Assembly: GCA_020809705.1 (NCBI GenBank)
Contig: CP085832.1
Location: 3,906,001-3,970,000 of the forward strand
Source: Calonectria ilicicola
Lineage: Eukaryota > Ascomycota > Sordariomycetes > Hypocreales > Nectriaceae
Reading direction: 5' to 3'
Length of the DNA stretch: 64,000 bases
The position numbers were made by a program, and so were the translations under genes. Positions 1-11,800 of this stretch are shown here, piece after piece; within the stretch, counting starts at the first letter, position 1, and every line of letters begins with the position of its first letter. A model generated the notes under the pieces. The model did not search any database, was not told where the DNA came from, and was given only the letters and a program-made list of their open reading frames with translations.

Positions 1-880
1 GGGTATTGGATTGACAGAAGGCCTTTTCCAATGCCAACCTATGGGCCTGTTGAGGGCCTTGGCAATGGCCCTGGTTCCCAATGTTACATGCATTGAACTA
101 ACCATGGCGCATGACGTGGAACATACATTCTGCCAACCAGGTAGTCTTCCATATCTCAATGAGCTTGAACTCCAACAAGTATGGGCAAATGGTATTCATG
201 TCAGTCAAATTGAACCGATGATGCAAGCTGCACCAGCTCTGAAGATCCTTCATTGTTACGGTTTATATGGCCAGTCTGAAAATATCCCTGAAAATTGCGT
301 CGAGGAGTTGGCCCTCTATACTGCTGAATTAGAGCCTAGAGACTTGAGAAATATGCTGTTGTCTCTTAAAAGCATCAATAAGCTGGTTTATAAAGCTGAG
401 TGGCACTCAGCAAATGAGCCGACCCCTCGGGCGGTTGCTCTGGCAATGATGGAGCGATCCGACTCACTTCGGCATGTCAATATTCATCTTCCTTTCGCAT
501 GCGAGGAATATGGGAGGGGCGGATCTGAAGGAATAGTGGATCTCAAAATGATGGAGGCATTGGAAATACTGGTCCTAGATGGTGGTGCTATTTACACCGC
601 AGGTGTTGAGGAACCAGATACGGATGGAACTCTTCTTCTTGGCCTGCTGCCACCTTCTATCCGAATCTTCACAATTAACGACCCCCACCCCGAAATTCAC
701 CAAGATATCCTGCAGCTGGCAGAAAAGGCGCCGGAGCGTTTCCCAAAGCTAAAAGAAGTGAATTTCACCAACATGAACAGATGGTATTGGGCCTTGTCTG
801 ACATTTCCGCCCTTCCAATCAAGTTTTCATCCCAGGGTATTAAATGTAAGGCCTTGGTTAGGGATTCAGATGAAATTTAG
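1..880 (+). CDS. LRR/F-box-like protein, C-terminal part (5' end outside window)
   Basis: The reading frame is open from the first bases of the window to a TAG at 878-880, and no ATG fits as a natural start, so this is the 3' part of a gene that begins upstream. The roughly 290 visible residues have spaced leucine-rich segments such as LPYLNELELQQVW, APALKILHCYGLYG and MEALEILVLDGGA, about 25-60 residues apart. This is the irregular LRR pattern seen in fungal F-box/LRR proteins, where the N-terminal F-box would lie outside the window. No signal peptide, membrane segment or catalytic motif is visible. The F-box assignment is inference from the LRR-like half only; it could equally be an LRR protein of another kind. 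Confidence 0.6.
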   Translation, partial: GIGLTEGLFQCQPMGLLRALAMALVPNVTCIELTMAHDVEHTFCQPGSLPYLNELELQQVWANGIHVSQIEPMMQAAPALKILHCYGLYGQSENIPENCVEELALYTAELEPRDLRNMLLSLKSINKLVYKAEWHSANEPTPRAVALAMMERSDSLRHVNIHLPFACEEYGRGGSEGIVDLKMMEALEILVLDGGAIYTAGVEEPDTDGTLLLGLLPPSIRIFTINDPHPEIHQDILQLAEKAPERFPKLKEVNFTNMNRWYWALSDISALPIKFSSQGIKCKALVRDSDEI

Positions 881-2144
881 AACGTCTGGATAGAATCATG
901 TAATATGTTTGATTACCACTGTGGTGTTCTGAATCTCTCTTCTCATTCCCATTTGCTCAACGTACTAAATGCTAAATGTAACAGACTGTAACAGCCTACA
1001 ACTTGAGGATATGCAGAAGTCATCTCCAAAAGTGTAATTACAGTCTGAAAGAAGAGACCATGAATACACCCGACTTTGAGAAATTGATCCGCTACTTTCG
1101 CTTAATATAAGACCATCTTTACTAATCGCTAGATTGCACTAGATACAATTTTTCTCTTCCGGTGTATCAAGATGACCCCATTTTTCTGTACCATTTCCGT
1201 CTATTTAAGAGCTTATCGGGCTTACTGGAAAATACAGATTGAACACCATGAACTGGCTGGAAGAGAACTCTTGACAGTATCAGCAGAAGGCCTAATCGTT
1301 AAGAGGAGTGAGATGTAAGGCGACTCCATACCATATTGCTAGTCCGTTATTTCTTACCCAAAATTTCTGTTGTTGTGTGTTTTGGTACGTCTTGGGTTAT
1401 TTTTGGGGGGGGCGTCTGGTTGATATATGTATGGTTGCCTGTCTATTCCCCCAACACAAGGTACGCACTTAAGATCGCCATTCCTTGTCCCACAAGATTG
1501 CTGACTGGTGCGATTATCCCCTCTAACCGTGCATGAGCAATGTTCAACCAAGCTTGCTGAGGCTTGATCGAAATGATTATCCCCTCTGACTGTGCATGAG
1601 AAAGGTTCAGCAAATCTTCCTGAAGCTTGATTGAATCCATTCCCCCATCTGGCCGTGCATGAGCAAGGCTCAGTCAATCTTTCTGAAGCTTCATTAGTTT
1701 CTATCAGGCATATATTAATCGTTGTATGATGAGTCGCGCCGCAGAATCCCCCTTGGCTTGATGGGTAGGAGTTCATGTTGCTTTGCTTGTTGGAATCCGT
1801 GGTCCAGGAAGACATTTTTGCGATTTAGTGTAGCTCGATAAAAATTTGAAAGATAGTAACTAAGAAAAAGATCGCTGTTCAGTGGGACAGACGTTGGCAA
1901 AGACTTTAGATCACTGGTCTGGTCGGTAAGCCTGCCAGCATTTGTAGAAAAGTCACTCACCTGTCTCATATCATCATAGCAAAAAGCGATAATATGATCC
2001 AATAAATAATATGATTTACAGCAATCGTGTGGGGCTGTAAGATGCCTTCTGCACGGAACGAATAATACGTAAATGATAGAGCACTAATGCACGTCCGCCT
2101 TGTAATTTTCAACCGCTCTTAACCAATCCATAGCACTGCCACCT
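881..2144. other. Intergenic, AT-rich, with a 63-bp minisatellite
   Basis: Gene-poor DNA between the LRR-like gene and the 3' end of the DUF6594 gene. It contains the three-copy 63-bp tandem repeat listed separately, and two overlapping minus-strand open frames (1354-1815 and 1715-2002) that I cannot link to any family. Nothing else supportable. Confidence 0.6.
1512..1700. repeat. Three-copy 63-bp tandem repeat
   Basis: Copies start near 1512, 1575 and 1638. Each carries the core CCGTGCATGAGCAA or a close variant (CTGTGCATGAGAAA in copy 2), followed by a TTCAGC/CTCAGT-type segment and CTGAAGCTTGATT or a variant. The period is exactly 63 bp, a multiple of three. On the minus strand the frame 1815-1354 stays open through all copies, giving 21-residue repeats with a shared CSCTVRGD-like core. 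Plus-strand frames are interrupted by stops. Copies differ by several substitutions. Confidence 0.75.
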
Positions 2145-3217
2145 TCACTGCCCCTCTGTCGAAATCCCTAATTGGAGGAACACTATCAGCACAGCCGCGT
2201 ACCTAAAGGACTGCATATTAGTCAAATCTCATGCATGGCGATTATTAGAGGGACGGCGACTCACCCAGCGGTAGCTGCTAAAACTTCAAAAGGTTTTCCT
2301 AGCGTTGCGGAAGATAGCGTTCCCAAGAAGAGTAGAATAAATATTGTGATGACTCCAAGTCTGCTGTGAGCATCTTTCAAGCTCTGTAATATCCATAGAG
2401 GTGAAATGAGCATAACGCAACCAACAAGAAAGATAAGCCAAGCTCCAATCTTATCAATGGCCGCATCATCCCATGTATGGACCGTGGTCTGATATTGATG
2501 TCGTCTAAGAACAGGGCTTGGAGAGAATATGAACCTGGATACTTTCCCACGCTTACTGAGCCAATTCTCGAATACCTGTCGAATTTTAGGCTTGCTCTTT
2601 GAGAATGGTGCCAGTAAGTCGTCGGAAAAAACAAAACGCATTTCTTGAGAGTCAATAGCACCGCGATAATTAGATAACCATGTTTGGACCTTTTTGATGT
2701 TATCAGATGATGCCCGTGATTGTGTACCCATTTCGGATACTAGTTGAACGAATTCGTCTGGTAAAAGATACATGTTAGCATTTCCTGAATGATATTTCTT
2801 TTTTTAAAATTGCGAACGGACAATACTTGGAGAGGCTCTCATGTATCTCAGACAACAGCTTTTTTCGAGTTTTATCTTCGTCTCTGCATGTTCCGTTATT
2901 TATATTAGCAGTCGGCATGCTATATTGTCGATCCAACTCCTCGAGCTGCTCCTCAAGCTCGGAAACTCGTTCTTGTAAAACAAGAATGAGTCGCGTGGCA
3001 AGTTTGTCAAACCGACGGACTACAAAAAAGTCCCCATCAGAAGCCATAAACTCGGAGAACCCTTTATATCCGAGATACTTCCTGTCAAGCGCTGAAAGTA
3101 AGCCCCGACTCGGAAGCCAATCGTCATAAATCCTCACCAAGGTTGCTTGCCCAGTTGCTCTCGAGTGGGAACATCGGGCAGGTTCTCCTCAAGCTCCATT
3201 GAATGCAGACTATTCAT
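2145..3217 (-). CDS. DUF6594 family membrane protein, four exons
   Basis: Spliced model on the minus strand: exons 3217-3138, 3081-2822, 2757-2265 and 2202-2145, total 891 nt, 296 residues. After splicing, exon 1 runs into exon 2 as QPWKYLGYKGFSEFMASDGD, then FFVVRRFDKL, the typical start of the fungal DUF6594 domain. A Glu-rich helix follows (SELEEQLEELDRQY), and the C-terminus has three hydrophobic segments: IGAWLIFLVGCVMLIS, RLGVITIFILLFL and VLAATAGYAAVLIVFL. Introns 1 and 3 use GTGAGG and GTGAGT donors. Intron 2 uses a less common GTCCGT donor with a perfect GCTAAC branch site and CCAG acceptor; splicing it restores the expected family spacing (SKYYEFVQLV) and avoids a frameshift. Function of the family is unknown; the membrane location is read from the hydrophobic segments. 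Confidence 0.85.
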
Positions 3218-4939
3218 TTTGGTGCGTTGTGCAAATGCGATAGGTCGGATCGTTTCGTGATATTCGCCGCTCAGAGAATCATGCATTAATGTTCGACTTT
3301 AGGAACGCTTGCTGATGGATGGTTTCCGTCAGGCTTTTTTATAGGCAGAAACTCATGCGGTGGCGGTAGATTCAAAGTGCAACAAGGCAATCGTGGTCCT
3401 CTGTGACTGGACCATGAATTTACCTTGCCTGATGCCCCCCCCAAATGTGTGTCAGCCTGCATATGCTTGACTGCGCAAATTTGAGCCTTCTGCAGAAGCG
3501 CGGATACACTAGCCTCTCCCGCATCATAGGCCGCCCGTTGAACTTTAGGCTTGTCCTGATTGTTAGGCAGCGACGGGGTCCCCAAGTGACAAAATTTAAG
3601 CCATGGATACTTCAAGTCCCAATGAGACTTATCCACTCTACTTTGTTCCAAGAGGTAGATAGCCTCAAAATCAATGTTGAAATTGTCATCGCACTGGAAA
3701 CAAGATTCTTTTTTTCCCTCTTCTTTATGATAATCGCACACTATGTGCTTTGGTTGCGTTGCTATATACACGCAGTTTTACTCAAAAGAGATAAATAAAC
3801 TGTGAGATGGGCCAAGTGCATGCCCTGCTTGATAATCACTCGTTTGTTTGCATTACTCGGGGTGGAATGGCGCTGAGAAAGGCCATCAACCCAGCAGAGT
3901 TTCCAATTATATTGCTTCACGCTGTCGCAGATTTTGAAATTTGCCTGCTAACTATTGTTGAGCCGAGAACCTTGTTGAAATATTGTAGCCGCGTGAATAC
4001 CGCGGGCTGGTATTTGTCCGCTCAATGTCAGTTCCTAAATGATAAGATTAATGTCTCATGTATAATACAATGAATGCGGAATTTTGTCATCGAGGTGTGG
4101 TGATCTTCGTCAAGATGGCAAGAACAGAAACTTACCCATAAAAATGAATCCACAATGCGACCGAGTCTTGCAATTCTTAGGCTTGGGATTGTTTGTTCTA
4201 TTTGCGGACGAAATGGCTCATAAATTAGACCATGCAAATACGCCATACTGAGAGCAGTTTACTGCATCAGTATTTTCAGTCGCTTAAAGTTTTCCACGGC
4301 ATTCCGTCGCGCAATTTCACATACTACTAGAATAAACTCGTGGCCAGCTTTTTGTAGGGGCTCATCTTGGTTATCGTTAGCTTAACTTTGTAGTTTCGTC
4401 ACAATAGACGGGATGGGCTAGATCTGTCTTAGTTCGGTTAATCACATGCATGGGTTGCCTCGGGAATATCAAAACGTGCCGTCGGGGAGAGTTACAGTTT
4501 TTTGCATGGAATTTTACAAACGCCCCAATGCTCAGACTCTGGTTTACATGCCTGTTGTTTTTGTGGAGCATCTGAAGTGACAAAGCTATCGATGGAAATA
4601 TAAAAGGGAATTTTCCACTCCTCTAGTTAGACCTCAGATGACTTCCCGCCTCATAATCACAGCGAGCTTTCACTTGGAGCCGTGATTATCGAGCCCGCGA
4701 TTGATTTCTGGAATGGGTATGTAGAGGTCGTTGTTCATTGCCCATTGTCTAACATTGAAGACACAGTCTAGCCATCGACAACACTCGATACCAAATCTCT
4801 CTTGCGCAGCGCTTATCGCTTAAACATTTCAAGAGTACCGAGGATTCGACCCAGTGCAACAACGCTTGTGGAAAGCGCGAACCGAATCAGTCTCACCCAA
4901 CGAGCTTCTAGCCGACTACCATCCTCTAGCAATTAGACA
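3218..4939. other. Intergenic region without a supportable gene
   Basis: Contains a minus-strand open frame 3771-3286 (161 codons) just upstream of the DUF6594 start, overlapped by a plus-strand frame at 3445-3798. Neither resembles a known family. A TATA-like ATATAAAAG lies near 4600, about 340 bp upstream of the next gene. Otherwise nothing seen. Confidence 0.5.
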
Positions 4940-5392
4940 ATGGCTGACAATCAAAATGGAAGCCAGTCCCCTGTGGACGACGGAGATGATTGGGAGCAGC
5001 AGCTTGAAAATGAAATGAACGCAATCAAGGCCAAGAATATGCAAGATATCGAAGATGCCAGACAGCAAGGCCACAAAAAGTTCCAGGAAATGCGGGAGAT
5101 GCGCAACCGCCCGAAATCGTCTCCACCGCTAGTCGCTCGGATTGTAGCAGCTGCCGTGAGCCTTGTTTACTGTGCCTTCAACTTGCCCAAGGCAATTGCA
5201 TTGGGATCGATCGAACTTGTCGAGACCATGGTGGCGATTTGGGTAGGACTTTTGGTGACAATTACTCTGGGTTGGATAGGAGCGATCAGGAGTGTTGTGT
5301 TTGCCTGGGTCGAAATTGTGAGATTTATTGCGTTGACCTGGATCAATGCTCTCACTTTTGCAAACAACACTATCCTCAACTTGATGGAATAG
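4940..5392 (+). CDS. Small coiled-coil and membrane protein (150 aa), unknown
   Basis: Single-exon frame from ATG to TAG. Residues 1-20 are acidic and Asn/Ser/Gly-rich. Residues 18-57 form a strongly charged helix (WEQQLENEMNAIKAKNMQDI and onward) likely to be coiled coil. Residues about 64-148 are almost continuously hydrophobic, enough for two or three membrane-spanning or membrane-inserting helices, with no signal peptide. I do not recognise the family. The gene is 478 bp upstream of, and on the same strand as, the large NLR-like gene. Small membrane-active proteins encoded beside NLR genes act as cell-death executioners in some fungi (for example HET-S/NWD2-type pairs), so a partner role is possible, but no shared motif was found and this is inference. 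Confidence 0.6.
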   Translation: MADNQNGSQSPVDDGDDWEQQLENEMNAIKAKNMQDIEDARQQGHKKFQEMREMRNRPKSSPPLVARIVAAAVSLVYCAFNLPKAIALGSIELVETMVAIWVGLLVTITLGWIGAIRSVVFAWVEIVRFIALTWINALTFANNTILNLME

Positions 5393-5869
5393 TTTAGGCA
5401 AAATATAAATATCCAGGCTATGAGATCCTCTACTCCTGTGTCGTTCAGAATTTCTACAGATGTCCAAAGCAAAATTTCCGCCAATCAACCAGGTGTTCCA
5501 ATGTCCCAAAATCCCCAAGGGTGTACTAACAGGGATGGGAGATCAAATGAGTGGGCTTCGTAAATTTATCCGCACTACACGCCGACACAACCTAGCACAA
5601 CGCACAGATACGGATTGGGCGGGGCCGTGGTTGCCAGCCAATCAGCGGTAAGATGTGCGTTAATCAGCTCATGAAGGTGTAACCTCATCTAGGCAACCAA
5701 CACGTTTTCTGTAACCGAAGCCTGATTCTCACTTTTTCAAGTGCATCACACGGTGCTACTATTTTCTAGTTTCATTGAATACTCTCTCCATGCGACGCTG
5801 GGCAGCACCCTCCAGCAATCCTAAGCTCTTGTTTACAGTTTCTTTCAAACCAGCCACCCTCAATAAACG
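5393..5869. other. Intergenic spacer before the NLR gene
   Basis: Presumed promoter and 5' UTR of the NLR gene, 477 bp. No clear TATA box, tRNA or other gene was seen. A short open frame at 5460-5651 has no supporting features. Confidence 0.5.
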
Positions 5870-8800
5870 ATGCCAGGTAGCAACACTTCTACCGGCAATA
5901 GTAATGGTGATGTGGTTGTTATAGACCGCGACGATGTGAGCAATTATAACCCCGATCAAATTCTACCAGAAACTCCCGAGACCATCCAAAGCATCCGTTC
6001 ATGGCTGCAACCGACCTCGTATGATGATGTGGGTGGGGAGTATCGCAGGCACCGAGCGTCTCACGCAGCTGGTACAGGATCCTGGCTCACTTCAAGTGAC
6101 ACATATCAAGACTGGCTGCATGGGGCCGACCATGGACTTTTTTGGATCAAAGGAATTCCGGGATCCGGAAAATCTGTCATGGCAGCCAACCTCATTACTG
6201 AGATCAAGCAGTCAAACCCGGGCTCTCCTGTATTGTTCTTCTTCTTCCGCCAAATTATAGAAGCCAATCATCAGCCTGATGCTTTGCTGCGAGATTGGAT
6301 GGACCAGGTGCTTGAATATAGCCCTCCACTGCAGAAGCACCTTAAAACCTATCTGCAAGAGTGCACGAGCATTGATAACATGTCTATGGAAGACATGTGG
6401 AAAGCCCTTCGCATGGCTTTTGCCGGTCTGCCTAAAAACGTTTTTTGCGTTGCTGATGCACTCGACGAAATCGATCAAGGAAATGATGCATTTCTTGGTG
6501 AGCTTGGGGCTCTTGGCCATTGGAAGCCTGCAAAAGTCAAGGTTTTGATCACAAGCCGCCCAGTTCCACGTGTGGAAGGGCCACTCAGGAATACACCATG
6601 CCTTCACCTTCGACTGACGGAAAGCCTCGTTGATGTCGACATTGCTAAATTTGTGCAGCTCTCTCTATCAGACTCGTCTATTCCGCAAAGCTACTGGAAA
6701 GTCATCACGGATGCAGTGTCAGGACGGGCTAACGGATTATTTCTTTACGCCAAGCTGGCAATGGAGGCGTTTCTTCGATCCGGTGCCGATATCAGCGCAG
6801 TGTTGTCAAAACTTCCAACAGACTTAAATGTCATGTATACCGACCTCTTGGATGAGCACGCGAATCGATCTGGCGTCGCGGCCAGCGTTCAACAGTTAAT
6901 TCTGCAAGCTGTCACTCATGCCAGCCGCCCTCTCCGATTATTAGAACTGGCTGAAATGGTCATGTTCAATAACCCGGACGGGGTCAGTCGAGATTTAAAG
7001 TCTACAAAAGATCTCATACGAACTGCATGCGGGCCACTATTGGAGATTTTACCAGACGAGACAGTTTCAGTCGTCCACCACTCCTTCACCGAGTATCTCA
7101 AGGGAGCCACGCGATCCAATGATAGCGAAAGCGGAGGATATCCTATTCTTGAGATGGGGTCGACACATGCAAAACTTGCCATCGCATGTCTACGCTACTT
7201 GCAGGGCGGATGTTTAAGTGAAGTTCAGGTGAATGCCGACGATGATCAAAATGGAAGTCTCCATTTTGGTTTTGGTGTATCTCCCCACACTACAGCTGTG
7301 GCAAACGAAACCAAATTAAGATTAAAGCAACCATTTTTCCAATATGCAGCCAGTAATTGGTACTATCATGCAAGTAGGTCTGAGGCTTCTGGATATGATC
7401 AGACTGGAGTCAACGCAGAAATCTCGCAGTTCTTGGGCAACGCCAAAAACATGACAGCCTGGCTTCAAATAAGATCGAGAGGTGAAAGGAATGCTCCAAA
7501 TGATCTAACAAAGTTGCATATTGCTGCCAATATCGGGCTAGTCTCGTATTCCAAAGGGCTCCTGGGGCAGATCGAGGTTGATGTCCTCGACAGCAACGGA
7601 CGCACACCTCTTTGGTTGGCAGCTTCTGAGGGTCATACGGCCGTCTTGCAGGAGCTGATTGCGGCTGGCGCCAATCCAGATCTGGCAGATAATATATATG
7701 GACACAAGCCTCTCCACAAAGCGGCGGCTGCCAATCACTACCAAGCAGCCAAAGTGTTACTGGAAGCCGGTGTCAGTCCTTATACGGAAAAAACCAAGGA
7801 AGGTCCGGGGCGACGATGTGGAAATGCTCCAAGAACTGTGGGACACACACCGCTCATGTATGCTTGTGGAAGCGGCCACGTGGAGACGGTGAATGTATTT
7901 CTACCATTTCTTGAAAACATCGAATCCGTCCACCGCGCTTTAGCATGGGCAGCTCGGAGCGGAGCGTCGAAAGTCGTCGCTCGAATCCTTCAGCATCCTG
8001 GCGTCGATGTCAACGCCAAGGAACGCGGGGATACAATGCTTTACTTGGCCTGTACCCGGTTTGACGTTGCAACAGTTGGTATCCTCATTAAAGCCGGTGC
8101 CGACCCCAACATCGAATGTGATAATTCTGGTGACGAATTTAGATCGCTCATGACTGGTCGTTCAAGGCCCTCCCCTAAGCAGAACTGCCTGCATCGAATA
8201 TGCGGTCTTGGAAGTGGAGGAGGCTTCTATGGCAGTGGAGACGACTTACAAAAGATATTCGAAATGCTCATTGAAGCCGGCATTGATATTAATAAGCGTA
8301 CCACATCGGATGAGACTGCCCTGCATGGTGCAATAACTTCTCCTCTATTAACTCGAATGCTTCTTGATGCTGGGGCTGATGCGAATGCCATTGATAATAA
8401 TGGTGCCGCACCACTTCATAAAGTTAAAACGGTCGACAGTGTGACACTCCTTGTTGAGCAAGGGAATGCCAATATCAACCTCGAGCAGGCAGATGGAAAG
8501 ACGCCGCTCCTCTGTATGCTGTGCTCTGCTGATGCGGGAACTATTCTCAAGTTTCTCGAATATAAGCCAAATTGTAATGCTACAGACCGCCAAGGCAATG
8601 GCCCATTACATATATCATTGCCAGAATCGAAATCAGCACCAGCCGTGATTAAAGAATTGATCAACCAAGGCGCTGATCCGAATTTGAGGAACCAAGCGGG
8701 CCTTACTCCTCTGCTTTCCGTAAAAAAGGCTGCTGGGACTTTTAGTCAGCTGAAAGCTTCTTTCAACGGGATGGTTGATGCACTTCTAGAAGCTGGGGCG

Positions 8801-11800
8801 GATATCAATGCCAAAAATAGGCTCGGTGAAACATTATTGTTTTCGTTATCGTCGCCTACATTCCTGGGCATAAAAAGGAATTTGGAACCTGACGTGAGAT
8901 TTCTCATTGATAGAGGCGCTTCAACGTCAATTCGAGACCACAAGGGCCGTACCTGTCTCCACAAGATGGTCCAAAACTTCGACACCTTTCAGTTTCCTGA
9001 GCGACCACCTAACATGAATGGCTTGAAGGTTGATGACAATGATCCAGCCTGTTCCGGACTCGACATTAATGCCGTTGATTACAGTGGAAATGGCCTTCTT
9101 CACGAACTTTCGTTTCGTGGAGACATGCATGACTCCTCCAATGGGTCAAAAAAGGTTTCTTTCTGGGAAGAACTTGTTTCCATGGGCCTGAACCTAGACC
9201 AAAAGAATCATGAAGGTCGCACACCGTTGCATATATTATGCACCGCAAACACCAACCTCACCGGTTCCCAATCAGAAGTGGTGTTGCCCATAGACTTTGT
9301 CATTTCAAAAACCAAGGAAATAGACCAACCTGATAATAATGGATTCACACCTTTGCACTTTGCTGCGATTGGCGGTGAAGCCTACACGAAAAAGCTTCTC
9401 GATGCCGGTGCTAATCCTACAATGATCACTCACGAGGGATTAACCCCCTTGCACATAGCTTCCCGCTGTGGACAAAGCAATGTCGTTGGCATTCTCCTAG
9501 GTGCTCTAAAGGAATGGCATAAAGGGCCACTCTTCGCAGAGAATGATTCATCCTCACAAGAAACAAACCCTCTGCCTGCCGCCAATGCGATCTCATCGCT
9601 CGATTTTCCGAGCGAAGTCAATGCGAAAGCATTTGGGAACAACAATACACCCCTTTTCTATGCTTGTCGATCAGGAAGGCTAGAGTCTGTGGCCCTTTTA
9701 CTTGAAGCTGGCGCTGACGTCAAGATCGGTAACCTGTTTGAAGCCTGTGCCATGTTTGAAGAGCCCGATAGCTTTTTGACAACCTTTCGTGAACCATATA
9801 AAACTCGCTCAAACGACAAGGGAGGTGGTGTTTTTGGCGCACCTAATATGGCCGCAAATCCATTTCTAGAAAAAGAAGAAACCACTACTAGGCTCGAGGA
9901 AATTCTAGATATGCTGGTCGAATATGGGGCCGATATTTCTGAAATAGGTGACGATGATCGGACGGATACTCCACTCGGCCAAGCTGTTTGCCGTAATAGA
10001 GACTATACCGCTGCATGCCTAAGAGACGCACGAGACAAGCATGAAGCTGACTCGTCATTCCAAGCGCCTCGTTCCGAACAAGTTTCCTTTGCTGCAAAAA
10101 TGCATCTCTCGCTCAAGGAAGCCTCGCTCAAGATGCTCAGAGAACCTATGGAGATCACCCCTGGTAGTGAACGTCATGAATTTTTTAATCGTCTCATGCT
10201 CAGGAGAGACTATCACCTTGTGGAAGAGCTAGCTCATCTAGGAACTGGCTTCCTGCCCCAAGCATGCAGAACAAGTCATACTGAGTATATGACAATTCTC
10301 ATAGGACAAGGCTTCGTCAGACTTGTTGGCAAAATTGGTCCAGTAGTTTCAGAATCAGCGCTTAAGGAGGGTGACTGGCATGCATTTGGTGACCCAACCC
10401 AACCCGGATTGTGGTACTCAAAGGATGTTTCAAGCACCATTAAAAACGGCCGAATAATGACTCCATTCATTCTCACTGCCGTTCGGCGGACATTGCCCAA
10501 CATCGACATAATTCGGTTGTTAGTCGAAAAGTTCAAAGTTGATGTCAACGAACCACACTACGGTATACTTCATACCAGCCGCGAACCAGTTCCAGTCAAC
10601 TCTGCCCTCCATCACGTCTCTGAGGGTAGACATTGGTGGCATGCTCATCAGGCGCTTCCATACTTACTTAAAGCCGGTGCCAATGTGAATCTGCAAAATA
10701 GCCATGGCAAAACACCGCTTCACATAGCTCTCCAAAGGAAAATGCCTTTTTATAGGGACGCAGCCAGGATTCTTATTGAGTCAGGAGCGGATGTCAATGC
10801 AGTTGATATCAATCACCAAAGTTGTCTTGCAAGCGCACAAAACGATCCGCCTATTATCAGGCTTCTTATCAGTCATGGGGCAATAGTTACGACCGAGGCA
10901 ATTTTTACCGCGATTGAAGCTGGTAACTCCGAGGTCCTTCAAGAGCTCCTCTCTGGTGGTTTCGACCCGAATGTGCGTCGAAGAAACCCATTCGAAGAGA
11001 AAACGACAAAAAAATCGGGAGTGGTTTCTGGTGGACGGTACTTTGACGCAGAGTATGAATTCGCGCTCTATCATGCTTGCATGTTGATAGGCTTGCCTGT
11101 GGTTGGCTTTATGCAGACACTTTCCGCTCTTGAAATGAGCCGCCATGTTGAGACTACTCTTCGAGTTGTCCAAGTTTTGTTGGATCATGGTGCGGATCCA
11201 TTCACGAAGTATTTAAGCAAACGCCAGGAGCCCGGTATTTTTGACAGGGGGACTCTCAGTGCCAACTTCGCTGTTCCTTCCAATGAGGTCCCCGAAGGAT
11301 ACGAGGAATTGACAATCTGCCACCATCTCATGACTAAAGCGAAATTCATAGACCCTCTTCTCAACATACCAGGTCTAGACGTCAACCATCGAGATGCAGA
11401 AGGCCGTACTCTGCTTCTTTCAGCATGCCAGCGTCCAGGGGGCCCAGATTACATTATGGGGTCATACGACAATAATGTGGAGATCACTGAGGAGATCACA
11501 CTCATTCAAAAACTGGTGTCTCTTGGTGCTGACCTCGAAGCTCAAGATCACTTTGGCCGAAACGCTCTGCATCACATTCTTATATCTACCCCTCATACAG
11601 AGTTCCGCTCCTTTGAACATTCATTTCACTACCTTGTCAACAACGCGCCAGGTCTGATAAATCAGGTAGATAGAGATGGGAAAACACCAATGCATTATGC
11701 CTGTTCGATTTCCCGCATGGATGGCGGAGTCCAGATGGCTGAAGCTTTACTCTCGGCTGGGGCAGATCAGTTCGCCGTTGATAATGACGGTAATGGTTTT

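Noticed and set aside
2775..2825. Apparent frameshift at a seven-base A run in the DUF6594 gene
   Set aside because: A 64-bp intron with branch site and acceptor explains it and restores family spacing.
3286..3771. 161-codon minus-strand frame just upstream of the DUF6594 start
   Set aside because: No family features, low-complexity composition, overlapped by a similar-length plus-strand frame; the DUF6594 start at 3217 is complete without it.
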